Assembly: GCF_014287515.2 (NCBI RefSeq)
Contig: NZ_CP092473.1
Location: 1,081,001-1,145,000 of the forward strand
Length of the DNA: 64,000 nucleotides
Direction: 5' to 3'
Origin: Roseburia rectibacter
GTDB taxonomy: Bacteria > Bacillota > Clostridia > Lachnospirales > Lachnospiraceae
The stretch's first letter is position 1, and every line of letters begins with the position of its first letter. Position numbers and translations under genes: made by a program. A model generated the notes under the pieces. It worked only from the letters and a program-made list of their open reading frames with translations. It ran no database searches and was not told the DNA's origin. Below are positions 44,250 to 52,873 of the stretch, piece after piece.

Positions 44250-45809
44250 ATGAAACAAGATACTTTAGAGGGCAAAGCAAAAACAAAAAATGGGGTAAAA
44301 CGGCTGTGTTTTTCCATAATCTGCATTCTTTTGGAAGTGATTTTTATTATTACTATCGTAACACGCTTGAATGAATATGCAGAAATCATAAATTTATTTA
44401 CAAGGATTTTGAGTGGGATCTTGGTTTTGGGATTGTACGCATCAAATAAGACATCCTCTATGAAAATGCCTTGGGTCATCTTAATTCTAATTTTCCCAAT
44501 TATGGGTGTAGGCTTGTATTTGTTGATTGGTTTGAATGGTGGCACACATAAAATGCGTGAGCGATATGCAGAAATTGATAGCAAATTGTTACCAATGCTT
44601 CCGGACAGTCAGGAGTGTTTGAGCAGAATAAAAGAAACAATTCCGAAAGCAGGAAATATAGCAAGTTACATACAAAGAAATTCGCAGTATCCAATCTATC
44701 AGAATACGGATATTGTGTATTTTGATGAAGCAGTGAAAGGATTAGAGGCACAGCTTAAGGATTTGGAGAAAGCACAGAAGTTTATCTTTATGGAATATCA
44801 TGCGATAGAAGACGCTGAAGCATGGCATAAGATTCAAGATGTTCTGGAAGAGCGAGTAAAAGCAGGTGTGGAAGTTAGAGTATTCTACGATGATATGGGT
44901 TCTATAGGCTTTATTAACACAGATTTTGTGAAAAAGATGGAGGCAATAGGAATTCATTGCCGTGTATTCAATCCGTTTATGCCAGGTTTAAATCTGTTTT
45001 TGAACAATCGTGATCATAGAAAAATAACAGTTATTGATGGAAAAGTCGGATTTACAGGTGGATATAATCTAGCAAACGAATATTTTAATTACACACACCC
45101 GTATGGACAGTGGAAAGATACAGGTATTCGTTTAGAAGGAGATGCTGTTCAGTCGCTTACGGTGACATTTTTGGAAATGTGGAATGCAGTAAGTGATAAG
45201 GATGCTAATGATTCTGATTTTAGTAAATACCTTTTCCACTATGATTATGCGGCACAGCAAACTGGGTTTGTTCAACCTTATGCAGACAGCCCTATGGATA
45301 ATGAGCAAGTAGGAGAAGAAGTTTATATCAGTATGATAAATAAAGCTGAAAAATATTGTTGGTTTATGACTCCATATCTAATCATAACAGATGAAATGAC
45401 GCATGCGTTATGTCTGGCTGCTAAGCGAGGGGTAGACGTAAGAATTATCACACCTGGTATCCCTGATAAAAAATTCATTTATAATATAACTCGTTCTTTT
45501 TATCATGGATTAGTTAAACATGGTGTTCGTGTTTATGAATGGACTCCTGGTTTCTGTCATGCAAAAATGAGTGTGGCAGATGACTGTATGGCAACTTGTG
45601 GAACAATTAATCTGGATTATCGAAGTTTATATCACCATTTTGAAAACGGCTGTTTTATGGCAGATTGTCAGGCAGTTGTGGAAATAAAAAATGATCTGAT
45701 AAGAACGATGGGAGAATGTCGTGATGTGACAGACCAATATCAAACTGGACGAAGTGCATATTTGCGACTGGGACAATTATTTATGAGATTATTTGCTGGA
45801 TTGCTATAA
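44250..45809 (+). CDS. cls: Cardiolipin synthase (copy 2)
   Basis: The protein is identical over 519 residues to copy 1 at 28893, including both HKD sites and the two N-terminal membrane segments. Here the gene is the third in a unit with a bile salt hydrolase-like gene and an alarmone synthetase. A different PLD-superfamily gene and membrane-lipid genes follow downstream. Gene conversion or recent duplication explains the identity. Confidence 0.95.
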   Translation: MKQDTLEGKAKTKNGVKRLCFSIICILLEVIFIITIVTRLNEYAEIINLFTRILSGILVLGLYASNKTSSMKMPWVILILIFPIMGVGLYLLIGLNGGTHKMRERYAEIDSKLLPMLPDSQECLSRIKETIPKAGNIASYIQRNSQYPIYQNTDIVYFDEAVKGLEAQLKDLEKAQKFIFMEYHAIEDAEAWHKIQDVLEERVKAGVEVRVFYDDMGSIGFINTDFVKKMEAIGIHCRVFNPFMPGLNLFLNNRDHRKITVIDGKVGFTGGYNLANEYFNYTHPYGQWKDTGIRLEGDAVQSLTVTFLEMWNAVSDKDANDSDFSKYLFHYDYAAQQTGFVQPYADSPMDNEQVGEEVYISMINKAEKYCWFMTPYLIITDEMTHALCLAAKRGVDVRIITPGIPDKKFIYNITRSFYHGLVKHGVRVYEWTPGFCHAKMSVADDCMATCGTINLDYRSLYHHFENGCFMADCQAVVEIKNDLIRTMGECRDVTDQYQTGRSAYLRLGQLFMRLFAGLL

Positions 45810-45825
45810 GAATCTGATGAAACGA

Positions 45826-45878
45826 CCTTTCAAAAAACAGTTGATTTAGAAGTTAACTGTTTTTGAAAGGCCGTTTTT
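45826..45878 (+). terminator. cls copy 2 terminator
   Basis: Same hairpin as after copy 1 (CCTTTCAAAAAACAGTT with AACTGTTTTTGAAAGG, then T-run). Confidence 0.85.
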
Positions 45879-45971
45879 GCTATATCTAACAGTCTGTTGT
45901 ACAAAGAAGATTTTGCATGGATAGTGATTAATACAACGGAGTAAGAAAAGCTCCTTCATATATTAGAATAA

Positions 45972-46014
45972 AAATATGACTGTTTCTTTAAAAAGAAGCC
46001 TGTCATATTTTTTT
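45972..46014 (+). terminator. Second terminator between cls copy 2 and the PLD operon
   Basis: AATATGAC (45973-45980) pairs with GTCATATT (46002-46009), an inner TTCTTTA/AAAGAA stem is possible, and a T-run follows. It lies in about 95 bases that are absent after cls copy 1. Confidence 0.8.
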
Positions 46015-46099
46015 ATGAAAAATAAATTTTGTTGAGGTTAAATTGAGATTGACTTTGTATTGTATAAGTATGAAATAAAAAGGAATCAGGTGATGTACA

Positions 46100-47533
46100 A
46101 TGAAAAAGTATAAAATATGTAAAATCCTTCTTGTTATACTGGCAATTTTTTTATGTGTGGCTTTTTATGAATTGCTCGGAATCTGCGTTGCATATAAAAA
46201 GCAGCCGGAAGTGTCCAATACAACCAAAAAAGAAACAAAAAATGGGTCATGGAACGAATGCAGTGAAAATACAGAACGGGCAGTAATCATAGAAAAGAAT
46301 CCAGAAGCGCTTTTACAAAGAGTGCGTTTAATCAAGAATGCAAAAAAGGAAATTATTCTTTCTACTTTTGCATTTCAATCCGATGAAAGTGGAAAATTGA
46401 TTTTAGGAGCACTGCATGATGCGGCAGACAGAGGTGTACATATTCGTCTGTTAGTAGATGGAATGGAGAGTTGGATTGATATGGAAGGAAATCCGTATTT
46501 CTATGGATTATCTTCCCATGAGAATGTTGAAATTAAACTGTATAATAAGGCCAATCCGTTGAAACCGTGGAAAATGATGGGTAGAATGCATGATAAATAT
46601 TTGATTGCAGATGGAAAGAGATATATTCTTGGGGGAAGAAATACATACAATTATTTCCTGGGTGATTTTCCGGGACATAAGAACTATGACAGAGACGTGT
46701 TAGTGGTTTGCGATGAACCTGAGAAAGAAAATTCAGTTAACCAGTTGTCAGAGTATTTTGAAACCATATGGAATCAGGAAGACAGTGGTTATTTTCATGA
46801 CAATAAAAAACTGGCAAATAGAAAATCTGTAAAGAACGCAGTTTTAGAGCTGCAGAACGGCTATCAGAAATATTTTGAAGAGAATAAGGAAAGAATCTGC
46901 GATACCGATTACACGGACGAAACTTTTGAGACAGAAAAGATTGCATTAGTGTCAAATCCTATTCACACAGGTTCCAAAGAACCAGTAGTGTGGTATCAGT
47001 TGGGAGAATTGATGAAAAATGCAAAAAATCGTGTGAAGATCCACACGCCATATATTATCTGTAATGATATGATGTATAATACATGGGAGGAGATTGCAGA
47101 GAACATTTCAGATTTTTCTATCATGACAAATTCAGTTGCGAATAATGGGAATCCATTTGGGGCTGCCGATTATGCGAAAAACAGAAATAGAATCTTAAGT
47201 ACAGGAATTAATATCTGGGAATATGAAGGCGGTTATTCATACCACGGAAAAAGTATTCTGATTGACGATGATCTGTCTGTAATCGGTTCCTTTAATATGG
47301 ACATGAGAAGTACATATCTGGATACGGAACTGATGCTTGTAATACGCAGTAAAGATATTAATAAACAGTTGGAAGAGGGGATGATGGAATATGAAAAAGT
47401 GTCCCGCCAGATATTAGAAGGCGGAACTTATAATGATCCATATCATGTAGAGCCAATCGAATTAACAAAGAAACGTCAGAGAAAAATATTTTTAGTACAG
47501 CATCTGCTTGGATGGGCAAGGTATCTGTTTTAA
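46100..47533 (+). CDS. Membrane-anchored phospholipase D-superfamily protein
   Basis: The 477-aa protein has one N-terminal membrane anchor (ILLVILAIFLCVAFYELLGI) and two HKD sites: HDKYLIADGKRYILGGRN (about 169) and HGKSILIDDDLSVIGSFNMD (about 381). It is diverged from Cls, lacks the double membrane hairpin and has longer loops. It may be a second cardiolipin synthase or a phospholipid transferase/hydrolase acting on the outer leaflet. It precedes a two-component system, and AGGTGATG lies near the start. Confidence 0.85.
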   Translation: MKKYKICKILLVILAIFLCVAFYELLGICVAYKKQPEVSNTTKKETKNGSWNECSENTERAVIIEKNPEALLQRVRLIKNAKKEIILSTFAFQSDESGKLILGALHDAADRGVHIRLLVDGMESWIDMEGNPYFYGLSSHENVEIKLYNKANPLKPWKMMGRMHDKYLIADGKRYILGGRNTYNYFLGDFPGHKNYDRDVLVVCDEPEKENSVNQLSEYFETIWNQEDSGYFHDNKKLANRKSVKNAVLELQNGYQKYFEENKERICDTDYTDETFETEKIALVSNPIHTGSKEPVVWYQLGELMKNAKNRVKIHTPYIICNDMMYNTWEEIAENISDFSIMTNSVANNGNPFGAADYAKNRNRILSTGINIWEYEGGYSYHGKSILIDDDLSVIGSFNMDMRSTYLDTELMLVIRSKDINKQLEEGMMEYEKVSRQILEGGTYNDPYHVEPIELTKKRQRKIFLVQHLLGWARYLF

Positions 47534-47550
47534 TAAGGAGGAAGGAAAAC

Positions 47551-48222
47551 GTGTTTCAAATATTGATTGTAGAAGATGATAAAGAATTAAGCCAGCTATT
47601 CCAAAAAGTGCTTGAGAAGAATGGATATCAAGTCAAAAGTGCATCGGATGGAGCACAGGCATTAGAAGTATTGGATAAGGAATATATTGATCTGATCATT
47701 TCTGATATTATGATGCCGGTTATGGATGGCTATGAACTGGTGTCGGAACTTCGTTCAGCAGGATATCAGATACCAGTGCTTATGATCACTGCGAAAGGTT
47801 CCTTTGATGATATGCGCCAGGGATTTCTTTCGGGAAGTGACGATTATATGGTAAAACCGGTAAATGTGAATGAAATGGTTTTAAGAGTCGGAGCACTGCT
47901 TCGCCGTGCACAGATACTGAATGAACACAAAATTGTGATCGGTTCAACAGAGTTTGATTATGATGCAATGACGGTTACAACTGATAAGGAAAGTCTTGTT
48001 TTGCCTAAAAAAGAATTCCTGCTTTTATATAAGCTTGCAGCTTCGCCAGGCAGAACATTTACAAAACAACAGTTGATGGATGAAGTATGGGGATACGAGA
48101 CGGAGGCAGACCCACATACGATAGAGGTACATATAGGAAGAATCAGAGAGCGTTTTAAAGATAACCCTGATTTTGAAATCGTAACAATGCGTGGAATTGG
48201 ATACAAGGTGGTGAAAAAATAA
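47551..48222 (+). CDS. OmpR/PhoB-family response regulator
   Basis: The GTG 47551 start has AAGGAGGAAGG upstream (223 aa). The receiver domain has the acidic pair E8-D9-D10, the phosphate acceptor D52 in IISDIMMPVMDGYEL, and the Lys in TAKGSF. The C-terminal winged helix (DEVWGYETEADPHTIEVHIG) binds DNA. Its stop shares a base with the kinase start, so they are a matched pair. It probably controls the surrounding lipid genes. Confidence 0.93.
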   Translation: MFQILIVEDDKELSQLFQKVLEKNGYQVKSASDGAQALEVLDKEYIDLIISDIMMPVMDGYELVSELRSAGYQIPVLMITAKGSFDDMRQGFLSGSDDYMVKPVNVNEMVLRVGALLRRAQILNEHKIVIGSTEFDYDAMTVTTDKESLVLPKKEFLLLYKLAASPGRTFTKQQLMDEVWGYETEADPHTIEVHIGRIRERFKDNPDFEIVTMRGIGYKVVKK

Positions 48223-49265
48223 TGGAACAAAAGAAAGAAAAAGGATTGCGGATCCGATCCTGTCTGACTGGTGCAATCTGGCTGGCACTTGTATTTTCAA
48301 CAGTCATATCTGCTTTATTATTTGCTTTTTTGAATCATTTTTTTAATCTGCCGGGCAGCATACCTGTGCTTGGCTGGCTTTTGATTTTCAATACATTGAT
48401 TGCAGGGCTGATCACTTCCTTTATTAATGCAAAGTTACTGGAACCAATTACCAGACTTAGTAAAGCAATGAAGGAAGTTTCTCGGGGAGATTTTGAACAG
48501 CATTTGGAAACGAACAGCCGTATAGCAGAAGTTGGAGAATCTTATCAAAGTTTTAATGTGATGACAAAAGAACTTCGTGCAACAGAGGTGCTGCAGATGG
48601 ATTTTGTATCTAATGTTTCTCATGAGTTTAAGACCCCGATTAATGCCATTGAAGGGTATACAATGCTTCTTCAGGGAGAAGAACTGTCTCAGGAGCAAGA
48701 GGAATATGTAGAAAAAATCCTGTTTAATACCCAAAGGCTTTCCGGATTGGTTGGAAATATTTTGCTGTTATCCAAGTTAGAGAATCAGAACATACCAATG
48801 AAAAAAACAGAATATCGTCTGGATGAACAGATCCGTCAGGCATTTCTTTCCCTGGAGACAAAATGGACAGAAAAAGAAATTGGTTTCCAGGTAGAGCTGG
48901 AGGAAGTTAAATATACTGGGAATGAAGGACTTTTTATGCATATATGGATGAATCTTTTAGATAATGCGATTAAGTTCAGTCCTGCAAAGGGGACAATTAT
49001 GATGTTTCTGAAGCAGGAAAAGGATTCTGTAATGTTTATTCTGGAAGATGAAGGACCGGGAATAGAGGATGATGTGAAAACCAGAATATTTGATAAATTT
49101 TATCAGGCAGACGGTTCTCACAAAGCAGAAGGAAATGGTCTCGGCCTTGCACTTGTGAAACGGATCGTAGATAGTGCCGGAGGAACAATCAAGGCAGAAA
49201 ACCGGGAATATGGTGGATGCAGATTTGTTGTAGAGCTTCCAATACAGAAAGATGAGGCCATATAA
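48222..49265 (+). CDS. Sensor histidine kinase
   Basis: In the 347-aa kinase, two membrane segments (about 17-40 and 49-69) enclose only about eight residues outside, so it probably senses the membrane or an intramembrane partner rather than a soluble ligand. HAMP follows (about 70-120), then the HisKA box with H134 (NVSHEFKTPINAIEGY), N box NLLDNAIKFSP, G1 DEGPGIED and G2 GNGLGLALVK. Short-loop kinases of this kind often respond to envelope stress or antimicrobial peptides. Confidence 0.93.
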   Translation: MEQKKEKGLRIRSCLTGAIWLALVFSTVISALLFAFLNHFFNLPGSIPVLGWLLIFNTLIAGLITSFINAKLLEPITRLSKAMKEVSRGDFEQHLETNSRIAEVGESYQSFNVMTKELRATEVLQMDFVSNVSHEFKTPINAIEGYTMLLQGEELSQEQEEYVEKILFNTQRLSGLVGNILLLSKLENQNIPMKKTEYRLDEQIRQAFLSLETKWTEKEIGFQVELEEVKYTGNEGLFMHIWMNLLDNAIKFSPAKGTIMMFLKQEKDSVMFILEDEGPGIEDDVKTRIFDKFYQADGSHKAEGNGLGLALVKRIVDSAGGTIKAENREYGGCRFVVELPIQKDEAI

Positions 49266-49296
49266 GTTTAAGAAAAACAGATAGAGGAGGAATTAC

Positions 49297-50361
49297 ATGA
49301 CATTTTATCAGGAATTGCAGTTAAATCAGGCAGGTTCTAAAAATCTGTTGAAAAAGAGTGAAACAGTGAAAGAAAAATCATATCATATGTGGGTATATCT
49401 GGTGAAGATAGCTGTTACAATGGCATTTTGTTTTTTCTTTGTTAGTATTTTCAGCATCCTATTTGGAAATGAGAACAGCATTGTAGGTGTAGTAGTCTTA
49501 TTATGTCTCATGGTATTTCGGAATGCGGATCTGGGGATCCACACCGGACAATCTACGATGCTTTTGGCTTTGTTCTTTGTAATTATGACTGTATGTCCGC
49601 ATTTAGCAAATCAGTTTTCACCGGTATTGGGAATGCTGTTAAATATTGCGGCACTGGCTGTGTTGATTCTGTTCGGATGCCATAATCCATTCATGTTTAA
49701 TCAATCTACATTGGTTCTTGGGTATCTGCTGCTATATGGTTATGATGTTACGGGAAAAAGCTATCAGATGCGATTAGTCGGAATGGCTTTAGGTGCAGCA
49801 CTTACCTGCTTCGTATTTTATCGAAATCATAAAAACAGAACTTATAAAAGAAATCTGAAAGATCTGATACAAGAATTTGATATCACTTCTTCCAGAACAA
49901 AATGGCAGATATGTCAGATTTTATGCGTGCCGATTGTCCTTTGCATTGCAGAACTTTGTAATATGCCACGTGCAATGTGGGCTGGTATTGCGGCCATGTC
50001 CGCGATTTTGCCATTTATGGAAGATATGCACTACAGAGTCCGTAAAAGGATTGTCGGAAATATTGCAGGTGTTATATGTTTTACAGTGTTATATTTTCTG
50101 CTTCCTTCGTCAATCTATGCATATATAGGAATTCTTGGAGGAATCGGTGTAGGATTTTCAGCACAATATGGCTGGCAGGCAGTATTTAACACATTTGGTG
50201 CTTTAGCCATTGCTGCAGAGACTTATGGACTACAAGGAGCGGTTAGTCTTAGAGTGATTCAAAATGTTTTTGGTGTTGTGTTTGCTTTAGCATTTTGTGT
50301 TATATTTTATTGGTTTATGTCTAAAAAAAAGGAAAGTGATGTGACCGTACATGCAGAGTGA
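49297..50361 (+). CDS. FUSC/aromatic-acid-exporter-like integral membrane protein
   Basis: The 354-aa protein has two blocks of membrane segments (about 30-160 and 205-345) joined by a basic cytoplasmic loop (FYRNHKNRTYKRNLKDL). The second block has the FUSC signs AMWAGIAAMSAILPFMED, then YRVRKRIVGNIAGVI. It likely exports amphipathic acids; in this setting bile acids or lipid precursors are possible cargo but this is a guess. AGGAGG lies upstream and the end overlaps the next gene by 11 bases. Confidence 0.75.
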   Translation: MTFYQELQLNQAGSKNLLKKSETVKEKSYHMWVYLVKIAVTMAFCFFFVSIFSILFGNENSIVGVVVLLCLMVFRNADLGIHTGQSTMLLALFFVIMTVCPHLANQFSPVLGMLLNIAALAVLILFGCHNPFMFNQSTLVLGYLLLYGYDVTGKSYQMRLVGMALGAALTCFVFYRNHKNRTYKRNLKDLIQEFDITSSRTKWQICQILCVPIVLCIAELCNMPRAMWAGIAAMSAILPFMEDMHYRVRKRIVGNIAGVICFTVLYFLLPSSIYAYIGILGGIGVGFSAQYGWQAVFNTFGALAIAAETYGLQGAVSLRVIQNVFGVVFALAFCVIFYWFMSKKKESDVTVHAE

Positions 50362-50923
50362 AGTGAATCAGGAAGAAAATTTGAATAGAATTATTACGGT
50401 TCCTAATCTTCTTTCTTTTTTTCGGCTTTGTCTGATTCCGGTAATTATATGGAGTTATTGTGTAAAGAAAAATCCTCTGTTAGCTGGTGAAATCTTATTG
50501 CTGTCTGGTCTTACGGATCTTGCTGATGGATATATCGCAAGAAGATTCCATAGGATTAGTAATTTAGGAAAAATACTTGATCCGGTGGCTGATAAGCTGA
50601 CACAGGCAGCGATGTTAATCTGTCTGTTTACTCGTTTTCCGCATATGCTTCTTTTAATCGTAATAATGGCAGGTAAGGAGCTGTATATGGTAGTCAGTGG
50701 ATGTCTTGTGATACGAAAGACAGGAAAAGTACATGGTGCAGACTGGCATGGAAAGATAGTAACCTTTTTATTATATGGAACTGCAGCGGTGCATATTATA
50801 TGGTTCCAAATTACACCGATGGTATCAGATCTGTTGATTGGTTTGTGCGCTATAATGATGGTCATATCGGTCGCTCTGTATATTATCCAGAATACCAGGA
50901 CTCTTAAGGGAGAGACTGTATAA
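50351..50923 (+). CDS. pgsA: CDP-alcohol phosphatidyltransferase (PgsA-like)
   Basis: The 190-aa membrane enzyme has the full CDP-alcohol motif D-G-x2-A-R-x8-G-x3-D-x3-D (LADGYIARRF through LGKILDPVADKLTQ, about 58-83). The N-terminal ITVPNLLSFFRLCLIPVII is typical of phosphatidylglycerophosphate synthase. It would supply phosphatidylglycerol, the substrate of Cls. It overlaps the FUSC-like gene, so the two are coupled. Confidence 0.88.
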   Translation: MQSEVNQEENLNRIITVPNLLSFFRLCLIPVIIWSYCVKKNPLLAGEILLLSGLTDLADGYIARRFHRISNLGKILDPVADKLTQAAMLICLFTRFPHMLLLIVIMAGKELYMVVSGCLVIRKTGKVHGADWHGKIVTFLLYGTAAVHIIWFQITPMVSDLLIGLCAIMMVISVALYIIQNTRTLKGETV

Positions 50924-51130
50924 GCAATTTTATATTGCAATGACTAGAAAAATATTTAGGAGAAGATAGATATAAACAGTAAGTCAAACACACAAACTAT
51001 GGAGTCTTTAGTCGGTTTAATAAAATTTTAGATAGAAAATAAATCATTCAATGTCATTTAGATAAGGTTTTTTATGACAAAAAGACAGATTGCTTATCTG
51101 CCTTATAATGCAGTATAATGGTAACGAGAT
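50924..51130. other. Gene-free stretch with one copy of a 19-bp repeat
   Basis: No ORF or clear terminator was seen. It contains TCAATGTCATTTAGATAAG at 51048-51066, which recurs at 54706-54724 downstream of ftsH. Confidence 0.6.
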
Positions 51131-51469
51131 TTATGCAACCCGATACATGAAATCCCTATTTCTCTTTGGACGGAGGTGGATAGGATATTTTCGATTGTAC
51201 TTGACAGGTGTCAGATACTTTTGTATGAGAAGCATGGACTCTGTTTCATTACCATCGTGTTTGAGATATGCCCTGCATATGTTTACTGCATTTGAAACGG
51301 ATTTACTCTGCATCTGGAGCATAAACTGAATATACTCGCGGAAAGAAAGTTTGCGGTTCCTGGTAAAATCACTTTCCGGATTACGGCAGAACATGGAGTG
51401 AATTTCATCGAGTTCTGTGATGCAGTTGTCGAGTGTGGATTTTAAATTAGATAAGAAAAAATCAGCCAT
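51131..51469 (-). pseudogene. IS4-family transposase, N-terminal fragment
   Basis: On the minus strand AAGGAGG precedes ATG 51469. The first 55 residues include NPESDFTRNRKLSFREYIQF, the conserved start of clostridial IS4 transposases, followed by MLQMQSKSVSNAV. The rest of the 112-aa frame does not look like a transposase, so the gene has been truncated or shifted. A hairpin (AGTGGCTTTCT/AGAAAACCACT, about 51577-51603) in front of it may belong to the element's end. Confidence 0.65.
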
Positions 51470-51620
51470 AATGAGCCTCCTTGAAATATGTTTATAATCA
51501 AGGCTTGCGCAACATATATTGGCTTACTTGTCAACTGTTTTTTTTAATATTTTTAAAGTTTTTAGGCATAAAAACAGTGGCTTTCTATGACAGAAAACCA
51601 CTAAAATGATGCTTAACTGA

Positions 51621-51812
51621 ATGGCATTGCTTTATCACCACTTTGAAAATGGTTGTTTTATGGCGGATAGTCAGACAGTTTTGGATATAAGAGATGATCT
51701 GGGAGCAACCATGAATGAATGCAGGGAAGTGACCGAAAAGTACCGCACAGGACGGAGTGCATATTTACGGCTCGGACAGTTGTTTATGAGATTGTTTGCA
51801 GGACTATTATAG
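51621..51812 (+). pseudogene. cls: C-terminal remnant of a third cardiolipin synthase
   Basis: From about 51627 the DNA encodes LYHHFENGCFMADSQTVLD and the Cls ending GRSAYLRLGQLFMRLFAGLL, diverged from the two intact copies. All sequence before the second HKD region is gone, with the IS4 remnant just upstream. It ends 22 bases before bsh2, showing an older cls-bsh arrangement. Confidence 0.88.
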
Positions 51813-51833
51813 CAGAAAGAAGAGGTGTTCGAT

Positions 51834-52823
51834 ATGTGTACAGCAGCAACTTACAAAACAAAAGATTTTTATATGGGCAGAACGCTTGATTATGAATTTT
51901 CCTATGGGGAACAGATCACGATAACGCCAAGAAATTACGAATTTGATTTCCGGTTTGCCGGGAAGATAAAAAGCCATTATGCTTTGATCGGAATGGCATT
52001 TGTTGCAGGAGGTTATCCGCTTTATTATGATGCTGTTAATGAAAAAGGCCTTGGAATGGCAGGACTTAACTTTGTCGGCAATGCGGCATATGAAGAGGCT
52101 TTGCCGGAAGATGAAACAGAAGTCAGCCAGGTGGCACAGTTCGAGTTCATCCCATGGATCCTTACACAGTGTGCTACTGTAGCCGAGGCGAGAGAGAAGC
52201 TGGCAGCAATGAGACTGACAGGCACAGCATTCAGTGAACAGCTGCCGACAGCACAGCTTCACTGGATCATTGCAGACAAAGACTCCTGTATCGTTGTTGA
52301 GTCTATGAAGGATGGGCTGCATGTATATGATAATCCGGTAGGAGTGCTTACCAATAATCCACCATTCCCGGGTCAGATGTTTGCACTGAATAATTATGCC
52401 GGAGTATCCAGAAAACAGCCGGAGAGTACTTTTGCAGGAGTATTACAGCTTGATGCATATAGCAGAGGAATGGGGGGAATGGGAATACCTGGAGATCTTT
52501 CCAGCCAGTCAAGATTTGTGAAAGTTGCCTTTACAAAATTAAATTCGATCTCCGGTGAAGAAGAGGATGAGAGTGTAAGCCAGTTCTTCCATATCTTAGG
52601 ATCCGTAGATCAGCAGCGTGGATGCTGTGAGGTGACAGAAGGCAAATATGAGATCACGATATACACATCCTGCTGTAATACAGCAAAAGGTATTTATTAC
52701 TACACTACTTATGATAATCATCAGATCACAGCGGTTGACATGCATGCGGAAAATCTGGATTCAGATCAGCTGATCTGTTATCCGCTTCTGTCCAAGGGCG
52801 AAGTCAGATGGCAGAATAAATAA
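51834..52823 (+). CDS. bsh: Choloylglycine hydrolase family protein, bile salt hydrolase-like (2)
   Basis: ATG 51834 is required for the Cys2 nucleophile and has AAGAAGAGG upstream (329 aa). A GTG at 51825 would bury Cys2. Active-site motifs match copy 1 (MGRTLDYEFSYGEQ, GLNFVGNA, TNNPPF, SVDQQRGCCEV). The two proteins are similar along their whole length but differ clearly, including a four-residue insertion near residue 90. So this is an old duplication or separate acquisition. ftsH follows 50 bases later. Confidence 0.9.
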   Translation: MCTAATYKTKDFYMGRTLDYEFSYGEQITITPRNYEFDFRFAGKIKSHYALIGMAFVAGGYPLYYDAVNEKGLGMAGLNFVGNAAYEEALPEDETEVSQVAQFEFIPWILTQCATVAEAREKLAAMRLTGTAFSEQLPTAQLHWIIADKDSCIVVESMKDGLHVYDNPVGVLTNNPPFPGQMFALNNYAGVSRKQPESTFAGVLQLDAYSRGMGGMGIPGDLSSQSRFVKVAFTKLNSISGEEEDESVSQFFHILGSVDQQRGCCEVTEGKYEITIYTSCCNTAKGIYYYTTYDNHQITAVDMHAENLDSDQLICYPLLSKGEVRWQNK

Positions 52824-52873
52824 TACGAAAATGCACGGAGAAAGCATATCGCAGAACAACAGGAGGAAAGACC

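Larger units (their letters stand above)
44232..45922 (+). repeat. cls duplication, copy 2 (about 1.69 kb)
   Basis: This matches 28873-30565 in direct orientation, offset 15,357 bases in the coding part, with six silent transitions in the gene. The left boundary is right at the ribosome site, 17 bases after the alarmone synthetase stop. The right boundary is within CATGGAT. Confidence 0.95.
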
